A stretch of 64,000 nt of DNA from Podospora pseudocomata. Taxonomy: Eukaryota; Ascomycota; Sordariomycetes; Sordariales; Podosporaceae. This document shows positions 34,401 to 46,743 of this stretch, piece by piece. The stretch covers positions 1,984,001-2,048,000 of the forward strand of contig NC_085891.1 of assembly GCF_035222375.1 (NCBI RefSeq), written 5' to 3'. The notes below the pieces were generated by a model. That model ran no database searches. It was not told the DNA's origin and was given only the letters and a program-made list of their open reading frames with translations. Position 1 is the first letter of the stretch. Each line of letters begins with the position of its first letter. A program made the translations under genes and the position numbers.

Positions 34401-37400
34401 CGTACTCAACCTCCAAATTCATACTCGCCGGCAGCGCCGTCTCCGCATTGTGCGTCTCGGCAAAATACAAACTCCCCAACACCCCCAACGTCGCACTGAC
34501 ATAACTCCCAAACCCCAACCCGCTCGCCTCGCTCACCCTCCCCATCGCCTCCAACGCCCAGTAGTGCACCGTCGGGTGCGGATCATTGCACAGACTCATC
34601 AGAATATTCAATATAGTCTTCAAATGATACCCCGCCGCCATGCTCCCAATCTTGGCCTGTATGCACCCCAACGCCATCGCACACCCCGCCCTTGCGCTCG
34701 GCTCCCTGTTGACAACAATCGTGTCAACCAAAAACTTGATCTCCTGATTGGTAAACGCGTTTCCACACGTCGAACACAGCCGCGCCACCGCCTCATAGGC
34801 AATAGCCCTGACGTACTGATCCCGATCAATGACAAAATCCCTCAGCAGCTCCTGCATCAGCTTCTCCACCGCGGGGTTGGTGACGTTCCCACCAGGGGAC
34901 TTCGTCTCCCTCACCGCAACCCGTAACACCTCCAGCAAGCTCATAGCCACATTCACCGTGATCGCCGCCTTCCTCCCCGGATCCCGCTGTAAACTCCCTG
35001 CCGCAACAAAAGTAGTCACCTGCTCTAGCACACTCTCCTGCACCTTTGGCGGTGTCAAAGGAAAGACAAACGCAAAGAGCTGAATAGCCATGTTCACCAC
35101 CTCTGTGGCAGCAGGATCGGGCAGAGAAGGGCCCTCTCGGCTGCCGATATACAGAAGCGAGGCATCATGCTCAAGCGTCCCGCAAATAGGCGAGAGCAGC
35201 AGCTTTCGAATTTCCTCCTCTGGACTTTGTTGTCCAGAAGTCCTTTCTTCGGGGTTTTCGTGCTGGCCTGGAAGGGGCCGGATGTCAAACCCTCGGACGG
35301 CTCCCGTGATACCGAACCCAGAGTTGTCGCCAATGTCCCAGATGCTCTCAAAGTTGCCGGCAGAGTTGGCGATGGAGGCGCTGAGGGAGGAAGGGGTGTA
35401 GTTGTCCGGGTCTGCAAACAGCGAAATGGCCAAGGTGAGGAGGTTGGATTGAAGTAAAGCCTCGGTGCCGCCTGCTGGGCTGATGTTGACTAGTTTGGTG
35501 TAGCACTGCAGAACTCTCCTCTGCACCATAATCTCCAAATCTTGAAGCTGAAGGGAAGGGAAGAGTCGTTCGCTGATGTCCTCGGCTGTCTTCTTCGATG
35601 GGAGTGTTCTCAAAAAAGCAGTAGTGCTCTGAAGCATAGTGGCAATCCGCTTCGAGACATCAACAGTCAAAAGACGGCTGTTGGACTCGAGGAAAGCGAG
35701 AATAGATCCGAGGGCGCATTCTCGGACGTGGGTGAGAAACGAAGCGTTGAGGTAGTTCCTATGAATCGAGCTGTCTTTGGAGAGAACCTTGGGCAAAGCA
35801 TTCTTCCATAGTAGAAGCAACTGGGAGAGATGAATCTTGACAAAGTTGGGTCCGAGAGACATCAGACCTCCGATGAGAGTCCAGGCGACCTGAATTTGAG
35901 TGCTGGCTACCCTCAACTCAGAAGTGCCACTCGACTTGAGGAGGTTTGTGGCCATGGTAAGCACCCGACTGTTGACATCGACCGACCCGTACAGGGGGCG
36001 CTGTGGGCTGGCGCTGAGACCAGCCGAGAGGCCATGGGCAAAACCAATGCAGCGACGAGGTGAGTTTCTTCCACTGCCGAGCAGTCCCAACTCCCTACCG
36101 AGACTGTTCATGCACACCGAGAGACAGTGTAATAGTTGCTGCGGGCATGCCAGACCGAACGTCTTCAAGCATGCCGAGGCATGAACCTGCACAGTATAGC
36201 TTGGGTGTTGCAAGACTTGGAGCAAACCATCACGGCAGGACTCGGCAAAAGCATTCGAAGCCGAACCCAAGGTGTTGATCAGGGATGACAGGGCGCTCAA
36301 CGAAACAATCAGCGTCTGCTTTGTCGGCTCTGGTCTTTCCTTGACCACTTCCGGGTAGTTCTTGAGGATGTTGTTGATGATGGACTTGGCAGCACTGATT
36401 TGCCCAGACTCGCCCAGAATCCTCTTTCCGACTATATTTTGAAGAATAATCTCAATCATGCGCCGTGAAATAAGCAATCGATATCGATAGTTGAAGATAT
36501 TACTGTGGCCCAACACGTCGGTGGTCAAGTTCTCCAACATTTTGATATAGTTGGTTTCCACAGTCTTCTCGCCCAGCTTCTGAAGCATGTTGCCATAACA
36601 TATCGCAATCGCCGCCCTGGCTTTGTTGCTCGTTGACATGCGAACATATTCGGTAGTCAACACCTTGAACATGTCAATCAGTGACAGCGCCAGCACCTGG
36701 GACTTTTTGCCTGTTGGCGCCGGACTCGAGGGTCTGGAAGGAATGATGTCATCCTCGTCTTGCAAAGCTCCAGGCTGCATAGACTGCCTCTTGACAGCCT
36801 TTGATTTGGATCTTTTCAGCAGCACGAGGGGCGCCTCCCCAACGGCCGCGGGCGAGTAGCCACAGACAAGGGCCTCAGCGAAGCAATCGGCGGCGGCAGA
36901 TCGCACATGAGACGACGGCGAGTCCCAGACCTTGAAAACACAGGACCGGAGCTTGTCGAAATCGGTCGAGTTCTGAAAGTAGGGCGTGTGCTGCACCAAC
37001 GAGCGCATGCATCGGCAGGCCGAGATGATCACCAGCGACCCTTTGTCACTCGTCGCATAACTCCTGCACTGCTTCCAGATATCCCTAGCAATGCTCTCGT
37101 CCAGACTCCCTCCCAGCATCTTGGCCACCTTGCCAAGCGCCGTAAATATCGCCGCACGCAGTCCAGCATTGCTCGAAGAAGCCTTCAACAGCTTCAGCAA
37201 AGCCGAGCACACCAACTGATACAACCCAATCGCGCTGTCTCCGGCCGCACCATAGATATCCCCCAGACACACCACCGCAGCGTGTCTCGTCCTGTTCTCG
37301 CTTTCAATCTTGGACTTGCCTCCCGAGATAATCCCCACAAGCTCGTTGACCGTCTCAAACAGCAGCTTCCTATCCCCCAAGCCAAATATGTGCGCCAGAC

Positions 37401-37704
37401 ATTTGCCCAACGTGTTACGTATGACGCGGCTCGGTGACGGGGCGGCGAGGTTTATGATTTTGAAAATCTCCTTTTTCATGTAGACCTGCTGGGCGGTACA
37501 GTCGTCTGGTGGCAGCGCAAGGACATGTTTGCTGAGGGCAGCGACAAAGTTCAGAACCAAAAGTTCCTGCTGCTCAGACGATAAGCCCTGGAGCTTGGAA
37601 GCGTCGAATTCAGGGTTGGAGCTCGCGGCAGCTGCTGAGGAAGCGCGGGGGGTGCTGCCATTCGCGTGGGTTGGCTCGTCCGTGACGGCCGCTGTCGAGG
37701 CCAT
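31404..37704 (-). CDS. LAA1: HEAT-repeat protein of the LAA1/HEATR5 family (AP-1 accessory)
   Basis: Two exons, 37704-31981 and 31907-31404, about 2075 residues, close to yeast Laa1 and human HEATR5. The protein is almost entirely helical repeats: N-terminal EIFKIINLAAPSPSRVIRNTL and LLFETVNELVGIISGGKSK, and a middle region with VVNREPSARAGCAMALGCIQ and DPHPTVHYWALEAMGRV, which are typical of the family. Laa1 binds the AP-1 clathrin adaptor and supports transport between trans-Golgi and endosomes. The last intron (31980-31908) joins LTDRM to TAKMAANCL and contains a C10 run next to a T10 run. No frameshift or truncation was seen. The ARL1 gene in this window acts in the same organelle but is not physically linked. 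Confidence 0.9.
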
Positions 37705-38178
37705 CTGATATTATTGTATTGTCTGTTTGTGTCGTGTGTGTTTCTCTGAGGAGAAAGATGTTTTCTCAACATCTGGAAAGGAGAGAGCTGGAGAGGTCTC
37801 AGGTTGTCAGGGGCGCACCCACACCCGCACCACTGATGACCACACACAACACCCTTGTAGTGGATCTCTCTGGCAGTGGGGGGGAGAGAGGGCGAAGCCA
37901 ATTGAAACCCAAGAAATCGATGAGGGGCCAAGCAAGAGCAGCTGCCCCACCCCTCCCGTCCCGGCAGGCAGCGCGCTAATATTTTGAGAACGGCCTCCTC
38001 AGGTTGGAGCTTTTGATCGTGGAAGCACCTTGAAGACCGGCCAGGCCAAATACAAAACCTGAGAGGGATTGGGGGCTGAGAGCTGGCAATCTTTCGGGTA
38101 ATTTGTTTGTAGATACCCTCATTTTTTTTCTTCTTTCTTTTCTACCATTACAGTCTCCCCACCCCCTCATCAACCACA
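37705..38178. promoter_or_regulatory. Divergent promoter between LAA1 and the TACO1-like gene
   Basis: 474 bp between two start codons on opposite strands, so it must hold both promoters. A pyrimidine-rich tract (CATTTTTTTTCTTC to TTTCTACC, about 38119-38147) precedes the TACO1-like start. No specific site can be assigned. Confidence 0.55.
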
Positions 38179-39133
38179 ATGGCCTCCCTCTTCCGAGCTC
38201 TCACGCCCCTAACTCGGTCCTCTCCCACGATATGCGCCTCCTCTCGAACCACCCGCCCCTTCACCACCACCACCCTCCTCACCAGCGGCCACAACAAGTG
38301 GTCCAAAATCCGCCATGACAAAGCCATCAACGACCGCAAAAGAATGCAAACCATCCTCTTCTACACCCAGCAGATAACTGTCTCTTGCAAATGTGCGTCG
38401 TCCCACTGCCCACCACTACCCACCTGAACCATATCTCGCCCTTACACTCCAAAAAGTATACGGCCCCGACCCAACCTACAACCCCAACCTCGCAAACATC
38501 ATCACCGCCTCCAAAAAAGCCGGCGTCCCCAAAGAAAAAATCGAAGCCGCCCTCGCCCGCGGCCAAGGAAAATCCACCTCGGGCGCCACCCTCGAGTCCC
38601 TCACCTTCGAAGCCGTAGTCCCCCCCTCCATCGCCCTCATCATCGAAGCCGAAACTGAGTCCAAACTCCGCTGCCTCCAAGACCTCAACCTCCGCGTCAA
38701 AAAGATCTCTGGTGCCCCGTCCTCTTCCAAATTCTTCTTTAGTCGTCTCGGCAGGGTGGTCTTCGAGAAAGACTCGGAAAATAATGTCGATATCGACCAA
38801 ATCATGGACGAGGCGATAGAAGCCGGTGCCGAAGATCTCGAAAATGACGCCGAGGGTAACATTGTTGTTTGGACACAGCCATCCGACACGGCCCACGTAG
38901 CCAAGACATTAGGGACGAGGTTCGACCTCAAGGCGTTGAGCGCCGGGATTGTCTGGACGCCAAACGAGGACACCAAGGCGAGGTTGGACAGCGGTATCCA
39001 GCATGAAAAGTTCGCCGAGATGCTCGAGCAGATGAGGGAGGACGGGGATGTGCAGGCGATTTACAGCAATGTGACGAGGGGGGAGATGAGCGATGAGGAG
39101 TGGGGGAAGATTGAGGAGTGTTTGAGCCGATAG
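38179..39133 (+). CDS. Mitochondrial YebC/TACO1-family translational activator
   Basis: Two exons (38179-38392, 38457-39133), 296 residues. The N-terminus is Ser/Thr/Arg-rich and lacks acidic residues, as in a mitochondrial presequence. The YebC core starts at GHNKWSKIRHDKA and continues with YNPNLANIITASKKAGVPKEKIEAALARG and later LSAGIVWTPNEDTK. Human TACO1 promotes translation of mitochondrial COX1 mRNA, and bacterial YebC proteins act on translation or transcription; the mitochondrial role is inferred from family and presequence. The intron splits a Leu codon (T|TA), and the joined sequence VSCKLYGPDPTYNP matches the family. It is convergent with PET100, 193 bp apart. Confidence 0.92.
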
Positions 39134-39326
39134 TGCCCTTCCTCCTCCTATCCTGTGTATATAGACTTGTATTTTAACATGGAAAATGTACAACACAATC
39201 AATTCCCCCCACCCCAACCAGTCCCGAACCAAAGAAAGCAGAGAGTGTTTTGATATAACCCAAACGCCCAAAAATGCGCACCATGCCCTCGATCATACAC
39301 ATATCATACCTTCCCCCTCCAACCTC

Positions 39327-39663
39327 TTACTCCTGCTGATCGCGTGGTTGCTGCTGCCCCCCCTGCTCCCCCAACCTCTTCTCCCTAAGATACAACCTCC
39401 GAGCCCTCAACCGCTGCAGCTCAGCCTCGATCTCGTCCCTCTCGAGCGGGATCCTGTTTGCGTTCTCGGGCTTGGGCCAGAACTCGGGGACGGAGAATCT
39501 CGAATCGAGGTTGGTGCCAAAGTAGTACATGATTCCGATGGGGAACATGATGTACATTCCGAACTGGTCCCTCCCAAGCTCATCAGCGCATATCCTCCCC
39601 CACCCTCCGCCTCAAATGGATTGGTTGACTGACCTTGAAGACCTCCAAGTTAAGACCACCCAT
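39327..39663 (-). CDS. PET100: PET100, cytochrome c oxidase assembly factor
   Basis: Two exons, 39663-39634 (30 nt) and 39563-39327, 88 residues. The spliced N-terminus MGGLNLEVFKFGMYIMFPIG followed by MYYFGTN is the Pet100 signature: a short helix leading into a membrane segment. The C-terminal half is charged (LRARRLYLREKRLGEQ) and predicted helical. Pet100 sits in the inner mitochondrial membrane and helps assemble complex IV. The first exon encodes only ten residues and is easy to miss; without it the protein would begin at an internal Met. Confidence 0.92.
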
Positions 39664-40179
39664 CTTGCCTGTATTCCTCCCTGTTTGATCGGTGTGCGGT
39701 GTTGGATCAGAGAATGTGTGTGTGTGGTGACGGTGACGAAGCTGTCGAAAACTGCACGGACGGTTCGATAAGCTGATCTGATCTGAGCTCCCCCCAAAAT
39801 TCTGGAACCTCTCGGCAAGCAAAGAAGTCGTCAACATTGATGTGGGGCACGCATACAATTCGATGCGGCAATGGGTGGCCCAAGCTTCCTAGCTGCAAAG
39901 CATTGTCCCGAGCTGCCAAGCTCAAACAGCGAAACCCCTGGCTCACAACCAAGAAAGAAACCATCAGGGTGCCTGACCATCATCACTTCACTCCCATAGC
40001 CATCCCCAAGAATTTGGTATTGGCCAGAAAATAGCCACTCACACATGCCATTAGATCTGATATCATGAGACACAAAAAAAAACGCTCAAAAATCAAATAA
40101 CCCCCCCCTGTGATATAAACCATTACCCAAATATCCCTCCCAAGTGGTATCTACCCATCCCATCCCATCCCATCCCATA
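39664..40179. other. Intergenic region upstream of PET100
   Basis: About 0.5 kb between the PET100 start and the 3' end of the SMP3 gene. It holds a CCCAT repeat at 40153-40178. No gene is visible. Confidence 0.6.
40153..40178. repeat. CCCAT pentanucleotide repeat
   Basis: Five tandem CCCAT-type units just beyond the SMP3 stop codon. The same unit type occurs in the Ycf1-like intron at 10541-10575. Confidence 0.8.
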
Positions 40180-42045
40180 TTAACGCCAACTCCCCCTCCG
40201 TTCCGGACAAGTCCTCGTAACCCTCCAAATCCCCAACCCCCTCCTCCCCACCACCCGTTCCAGCGTATTCCAAACCCCATCCTCCCCAAAATCCAAATCG
40301 TCCATATTCAAATGCCTCTTATACCTCCACACCTCCCTAAACCTCAACCCATCATGCCCCTTATTCTCCAAATACCCATCCAGCCAAGTCGCGCTCAGCG
40401 GCGCGACCAGGTACGTCCCCTTCTTCTCTTTTAAGTACTCGTTACTCCTCCTGTCCGCCGGCAGGTCGCACGTAGCCAACTCTGTTAGTTGCGCCAACAA
40501 CTTATCCCCTGCCAGCCCCATCACATCTTTTGTCGTTAGGACTTCGTTTTTTCCATTCAAGAGCCAGATGGGGGGGGAATAGGTTTTCCACCATACTGCC
40601 TGGGTGGCGTCGGGTTGTTTTGATAAAAATACCTGGGCGGGGATTACTCCACCTTGGTGGTAGGTTCCCATTAGGGTGCCAAAGATGAAGTTGAAGATGA
40701 TCCATGATACGGTCCAGATGCGGGTGAGCTTCTCGCTTTTGGGGAGGCGGACCGAGGAGAGGATTAGGGGGACCGTGGGGAGAAGGAAGCGGGCTTCTTG
40801 GTGTTGGGAGATGGACAACACCACGATTCCAGAAATGGCGGAATATAGGCGAAGGGAGAGCTGGGGCCGGGTGAAGAGGAGGAAGGCTCCTGGGCCGAGG
40901 AGCTGGGGGAGGTTGACCATGATGTGCTGGTACCAGGGGTGAAGGCCATGTTTGGCTAGATTCTCGGGGTCAAGGTTGTAGATGAGGTTGTTAAGAGGGG
41001 TGAGCACCGGGTTGTGGATGAGATCGGACCAGGTGATCGAGTGTGGGGTGTAGAATGCGGTATCGAGAGCGATGGCTAGGCCGGTGGTGAAGAGTCCGGC
41101 GGTGACGATCGCGAGGAAAGAAAGAGGGCTGTTTCATGTTAGTTATGGTCTTGAAGCTGAGAGAAAGAACAGGGGGCCTGTACTTCTTGAAGTAGTAGGG
41201 CAACAGCCGAAGCCCGGGTATCAATAAAAACGCTGGAAAGGTAATACGATTAAACACGCCAAAAACGGCAACAACTCCAAGGACCGTCGAGGCTAGAACG
41301 GTGCTCTCCTGCTATTGACTCCAATCAGCATCTCGTATATTCTCGGCATTCGCGGGGGTGTTGCTTACCGGGCTCCCAACAATGCGCTCGATGAGCACCA
41401 AGCACCATGCGACAACCAACGACTCGATGGAATTCGAAAAGGTATGGGTCTGGTATGTCCATGTCACGTACGATGACGCAACCAAGAGAACAGCAAGTCG
41501 TCTATGCCGGGGCGACCGGATCAACTCGTAGATTGCCCAATCCTCCAAAACGAACCCCACCACAAACATCAAGACCCGCAGGGTCCAAAAGACAGCGATG
41601 GGTGGTATCTCGCCGTCGTTACCGTTTCCGATCCATAACCACCTCAAAAGAAGCATTGGTAACCCGTAGACCGGCCATAATGGGAAGACGCTTCGGATCG
41701 GGTTCTCGCTCGTAAACTCCCAGGTGTGTCGGACTGGGTATTTGAAGATTTGCCCTGTTGGGTAGCCATGTTAGAACCCTATTCCCACACTAGTCCAACG
41801 CTTGTGTTTTTGAAAGCCAAAATCCGTTGCGCAGACCAAATCTCAGCGCGATGTGATCCCGCGCTCGATATGCGCTGTGAAAAGGCTGGCTGACCCAGCC
41901 GTCCCGTCCTCCCCTAAAAAAAAGTATCTGACGTACCAGCGATAACCTCGGGGCCTTGGAAGTTCTCGTCCGGATGGAGATAGCTTGGTGATAGGGCAAA
42001 CCAAAGCCGGACGAGAACCAGAAAGAGATACGTTCTCCGCCACAT
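40180..42045 (-). CDS. SMP3: GPI mannosyltransferase 4 (SMP3/PIG-Z, GT22 family)
   Basis: Four exons: 42045-41937, 41754-41369, 41308-41184 and 41128-40180, giving 522 residues. GT22 signatures are present: [14 protein letters not shown] near the N-terminus (catalytic loop after the first membrane segment), [17 protein letters not shown], and HQEARFLLP in the middle. Numerous hydrophobic segments fit an ER multi-pass enzyme. Smp3 adds the fourth, side-branch mannose to the GPI precursor from dolichol-phosphate-mannose; it is essential in yeast. The first exon encodes [20 protein letters not shown]; an overlapping ATG in another frame nearby is not used. All introns join in phase with no gap. 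Confidence 0.92.
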
Positions 42046-43699
42046 ATTAATTTCGCGATCTCGTTATTCTTGCGCCAGCGAGGATGAGGTGGTGGTGGTG
42101 TTGTCGCAAGGCCGAAGCATCCGATCTCTAGGGTTGGGCGCAAAGGTTGGAGTAATAGTTTCGCTGTTGTCTATTGTCGAGCATCACCGGGCACGAGGGG
42201 GATTTGGAGGTTAAATGGAAGAGGGAGCAAGGTCATGATCATTAACATACACCAAAATAAAAATAATAAGGACGGGAAGGATGGGTACGATATGGAGCCA
42301 GACCTACTGCTCGGAGGGGAGACCATCATGCGAAAGACAGGGTGTTTATTCAGATCCCTGCCCATCGAGCTGGGCTACGCGCTTGGCATCTGGAGTGACA
42401 GAGCTGTTTTTGGGTCCGCCAATCCCGTCAGGGGCGCAGATGACAAGGGGTCACGGCTGCCAGTGAGCTTCTGGATGCTTTTTATTCCAGCCTTGGAATT
42501 TGCTAGTGCGGGACAATAACAACACCCCGCCGAGGATTTATTACAAGGTCGTCATTCATCATGCCCTCTTCATGACTCTGAGTATTTTCAAAAGACTTTT
42601 GGATGTCATGATACAACTAAAAGGACTTGTAATGGGACCAGTTCACAGCTGCTCTGAAAGTGGAGTGAGATACTTAGTGAGATGTTCGTTTTATGATGTG
42701 CCGTGCTAACTACACCCAAATGGCCGGATTTCACCACATCGCACCATTCCATTTCCGTCTGCCGTCTGCACTGAAGCTTATTGCATCTCCCCGACGCAAC
42801 CGGTTCTTGCTGCACTTTCCCAGCCTGCTGTGTACTGGGAACGGCTGCAAACACGGAGAATGAACGAGGCTACAGCTTGCACGCCGCGAGATGACCTGCA
42901 TGGTTGTTTGAGCAGCCACAAGATGATGTGAGAGGCTGTCTAAAGAAGGCTGGCTGCGCCTACATCATCTCTCCGTTCCTGGTATTCACCGTTCACCGCA
43001 GTGTAAACACAATTAGAGATCCCCAGATTTTGATAACGGAGCGGGGTGAATCGTGTTTGCTTAAGGACCCCACCAAATTTTAAGATTTGCTGTATGGCTA
43101 ACTCTTGGTTGCATGTGAGAAGTAAAGATATCTTAGCAGAGTTCATCACCAGACTCCAGAGAGAGAGCAACACGAGAGAAGTTTGAGCCTCTTGCTTTTG
43201 CCTGGCATTGGTAGGCAGGGAGTCACCCGCCCCGCCACAGCAGGCACCAACGATGTTTCTTTCAAGAAGGCCGATCAAAGAAGCCACTTGGTGGACCGTG
43301 CGCACTACTTTCTCCACAAGAGGCACCCAGCGTCCCTTAACCTTCCTAACTGTCGACCTTACCTTCTCCTTCACTCCCCAGATCCATTTGCTCTCCCATT
43401 CACTTTCCCACAAACCCATTGAAGTTTGCGATACGAACTCTCCACAAACCAAACCATACAGATAAGGTATTTATTCCACGCTCTCTTGCCTCTTCTTCCT
43501 GCTGTCTCCCCCTCCCATTCTTTCTGTCATCAAGACCCCGCCAACAAACCAACCATCACCAACGCTTCTGCAGCATCACTCGCCTTCTATTATAGACAGC
43601 TCCTTTCCCCAAGTCTTTTCTTATTCAATACGCTTTCAGCATCGTGTCGTCCGCAGTTCTACAACCAACCGTTTCTAACTCTGCTTCTCCAGCAACAAA
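42046..43699. promoter_or_regulatory. Divergent region between SMP3 and SKP1
   Basis: About 1.65 kb holding the promoters and leaders of both genes. The 200 bp before the SKP1 ATG are pyrimidine-rich (CTCTTGCCTCTTCTTCC and similar), as is common upstream of strongly expressed fungal genes. No other gene is supported. Confidence 0.5.
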
Positions 43700-44332
43700 A
43701 TGGCCGATTCTTCCAGCACCACCAAGATCGTGCTCGAGTCCAACGAGGGCGCCAGGATCGATGTTGGTAAGTGATCCGACATGCAGTACTCTTTTCTTTC
43801 TGTTCTTCTTCCGCTGACCGCATCAATTTAGAGCGCATCGTCGCCGAACGGTCGGTTCTCATCAAGAACTTGATTGACGATCTCGGAGAGGAGGCTGTTT
43901 TGGCTGAGCCGATCCCCATCCCAAATGTCAATACTGCCGTGCTCAAAAAGGTCATCGACTGGTGCAAGTACCACAAGAATGACGCTGCTCAATCCGCCGA
44001 CGATGACAACGATAATCGCAAGAAGACCACCGACATCGACGAGTGGGACCAGAAGTTCATGCAGGTGGACCAAGAGATGTTGTTCGAGATCATTTTGGTA
44101 TGAATCACTGGTCTTGGGTGATTTTCCAGTAACCAAAAAGCTAACGCGGAAACAGGCTGCCAACTATCTCGACATTAAGCAACTCCTGGACGTTGGTTGC
44201 AAGACTGTCGCCAACATGATCAAGGGCAAGTCGCCAGAAGAGATCCGCAAGACATTCAACATTACAAATGACTTCACCCCCGAGGAAGAGGAACAAATCC
44301 GCCGCGAGAACGAGTGGGCTGAGGATCGTTAA
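43700..44332 (+). CDS. SKP1: SKP1, SCF ubiquitin ligase subunit
   Basis: Three exons (43700-43766, 43832-44097, 44156-44332), 169 residues. The N-terminal POZ-like fold ([16 protein letters not shown] then [20 protein letters not shown]) and the C-terminal dimerisation/F-box-binding part ([42 protein letters not shown]) are complete. Skp1 bridges cullin and F-box proteins in SCF ligases and also belongs to other F-box assemblies. In Aspergillus the orthologue is sconC. All three exon joins restore the family sequence exactly. Confidence 0.97.
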
Positions 44333-46297
44333 TCGGAAACGAGCGACGCTTTGGCCATCAAGCCATGACAGCGAAGATGGAGGCCACAACCATCATGGTC
44401 TCGAGTACGCCTCTGACTGGGTTTCTATAGCGGCAGTGGTGAATGGCATTTTGGGTCTGCTTTAAATCGTTGGGCCTGAGTTCATTTATCAATTAGCATT
44501 GATTCTGGCGTTACGGACTTTTTTTCCTTTCACGAAACAACTTTAAAACCAACTATCTATATCTGGGTGGGAGGATGGGGCAATGGGGAGAGAATAGTGG
44601 CTGATGAATACATGATGCTCTCGGATATCATACCCAACACTTGTGGTAGATGCTCTTTTTTTGGTAACCAAATGCAGTGAACAGACTTTGTGAGCCGTGG
44701 CGTTTGACTTTTTTCCTTAAGGGACAACGCCCTCGCTGTTCTCCATGTGGCATTCATTGTGTGTGGCTCCATTGTCTGTCCGGACACGGAACCTTTGGCG
44801 CCTTCTGGGCCCCTAAGTTAAGACAATGGCTGGAGGCTCAAAGCCAGAGCAGCAGTCGCGCCATCTAATAAACCCCTTGTGACGAGCATTTGCCGTAAAC
44901 TGTGGTCGCCTGGCTTGACGGTGGCGCCAGATTTGGCAACGAGGGCGATGAAAAAGTTTGAGAGGAGGCGCTTGTTGAGGGTGACGCGATCGGTGAGTGC
45001 GTCATCTGCCAGCTTGCGCTATCAACCTCACTCACTTTCGCTCCACCTAGATACCTATTACGTTTGCCTGTTGCAGCCAGGTGTTGCTTTATTGAAGGCA
45101 AAACAAGGCGATATCAAGAAATCCCAATGTCCAAATTCAATAGGTTGATCATGTCCAAATCCAACAGGCGATCAATTCGCTTGTAGTCGTGAGGATAAAT
45201 GAGATTAGCCTTGCCCTGCGTGTGGTTGGATATCTTGAAGGGTAAATGATGACTTCAATGTTAATAATATCTTTCTAGGTACCTAGGTGCTCGCTTATAC
45301 ATTCAGTTCACTGCAAAATACATCTACGGGGACTGGGGGGAGGTATCGTGAAGGAAGCAAAAGCCCATGAATGGAAGGAAAAACTCCCTGCAAGATATCT
45401 CCCTAGCTCACGCCCATTCACTCCAGTTAATAAACAGAAGATGAAAGGCCTACTCTGGATCTCGGAACGGTCTGGATTACGTAGCTTCAATGCCAGAAGT
45501 TATCTTGTCCTAGGCGTCCGTAAGAGCTTACATTGATGAGACGGTTAGTAGTAGGTATGGAGGTCGTTGAAGATTGAAAGCTTGCAGCGTGGACAATGAC
45601 TTCACTCCTCAAAGAATGCCGGAATGTCATGAACAAACGGAGCCCTGTTGGGCACTACGTCGACAACCATCACATACACGATACCACGGCCAAGCCTCAT
45701 CATCAAGCAATCATGTCGCCGTTTTCTCTCTTGCACTCATCAGTCCAGTTCTCCCCAATGGTGACCCTAGAAAGAATACCAATGGCAGACAAATACTCCG
45801 TTTGAAAAATCTCAAAGTTCGGCAGGAGAGAAAAAACCCGAGACCCTTTCATTTAGATACCAAAGCCGCAAATTAATACGCCCAATGAGAACCTGCCTGC
45901 CGTTTTTGCTTGCCCGCATGCCAGAACTAAATGCACCATAACCCTTTTTCCTTTCCCCTTCGCCTATGATGCCTCAGTCCGTTCCCACTTCGATTCGTTC
46001 ATTGATATGTTTGAAATTCCTGGTCCACACCAAGACAAAAAATCAAGCATGGCGCATTTGGTCGGAATTGTTGACAGTAGTGCCGTTACTCATGCAACGG
46101 ACGCCCAAATGGCATATGCATTGCAGCCGAAAGAGTTAGAGAAAACATCGGGTCCTCGTTTCGTCTGGTCTTGGTTGAACTGTTCGCGGGAGGGGAGAAG
46201 CGAGCAGGCAAAAAAAGGGCTGGTGAACCGAGTCTTGCTTGTGGATGTATCTTGAGGGTCGAATGAGGAGCAGAGGCGAGGTTGAGAAAAAGTGCAT
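44333..46297. other. Convergent intergenic region between SKP1 and the eL39 gene
   Basis: About 2 kb between two 3' ends. It contains the 13-bp core of the dispersed motif at 45498-45510. I found no gene, tRNA or long repeat. Confidence 0.55.
45498..45510 (+). repeat. Dispersed short repeat, core only
   Basis: AGTTATCTTGTCC, identical to the core of the copies at 8381 and 18676. At 13 bp, chance is not excluded for this copy alone. Confidence 0.35.
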
Positions 46298-46743
46298 TTA
46301 GAGGCCGAGGCGGGTCTTGCGCCAATGTCTCCGCTTGGCGTTGTATCTGTGGTTGACGGGTCAGCAAAAAGAGGTTCGGTCGGTTCGTGATCAAGCCGAT
46401 CCTTCTCCTCTGGTCGTTCAAGAGAAGAAAGGATGGCCATGTTCGTCGGTCGGGGGTCGTACCTGATGGTGTTACCAGTGCGGAGGCGAATCCATTGGGG
46501 AATGGGACGGTTCTGCTTCTGGGCCTTAGCAAGCTTCTGCTTGGTCCGGAAAGTCTTGTGGCTCTGTTGAGAACATCGAGGTCAGCATCTGGCTGCGTCA
46601 CGATACTCGCTGCCGTCGAGTGCCCCTCTCCAATTTCGACCTCTGAGATTTCTGCATGACTGACGCGAGGGAGGCCGAAATTGGGGTCGGGAAAATCGGA
46701 ATCGACGAGAAATTCAGCTTGGACAGTCGTTACATACCGGCAT
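46298..46743 (-). CDS. RPL39: Cytosolic ribosomal protein eL39
   Basis: Three exons: 46743-46738 (only ATG CCG), 46563-46463 and 46346-46298, giving 51 residues, exactly the family length. The protein reads [16 protein letters not shown], then [20 protein letters not shown], then [15 protein letters not shown], nearly invariant in eukaryotes. eL39 lines the polypeptide exit tunnel of the large subunit. The gene is too short and too split to appear as a simple open frame; longer frames over the same bases are chance. Intron 1 is 174 nt, longer than most here, as often seen in fungal ribosomal-protein genes. Confidence 0.96.

Noticed and set aside
33925-34926. 333-codon open frame on the plus strand
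   Set aside because: It is antisense to LAA1, with Pro/His/Arg/Gln-rich chance composition and no domain.
41843-42043. Alternative ATG frame at the SMP3 start
   Set aside because: The frame starting two bases upstream encodes the conserved [11 protein letters not shown] motif of GT22 enzymes; this one does not.
45530-45580. GACGGTTAGTAGTAGGT, reminiscent of the 3' part of fungal 5S rRNA
   Set aside because: Only a short stretch resembles 5S; the rest of the 5S sequence and its stems are absent.
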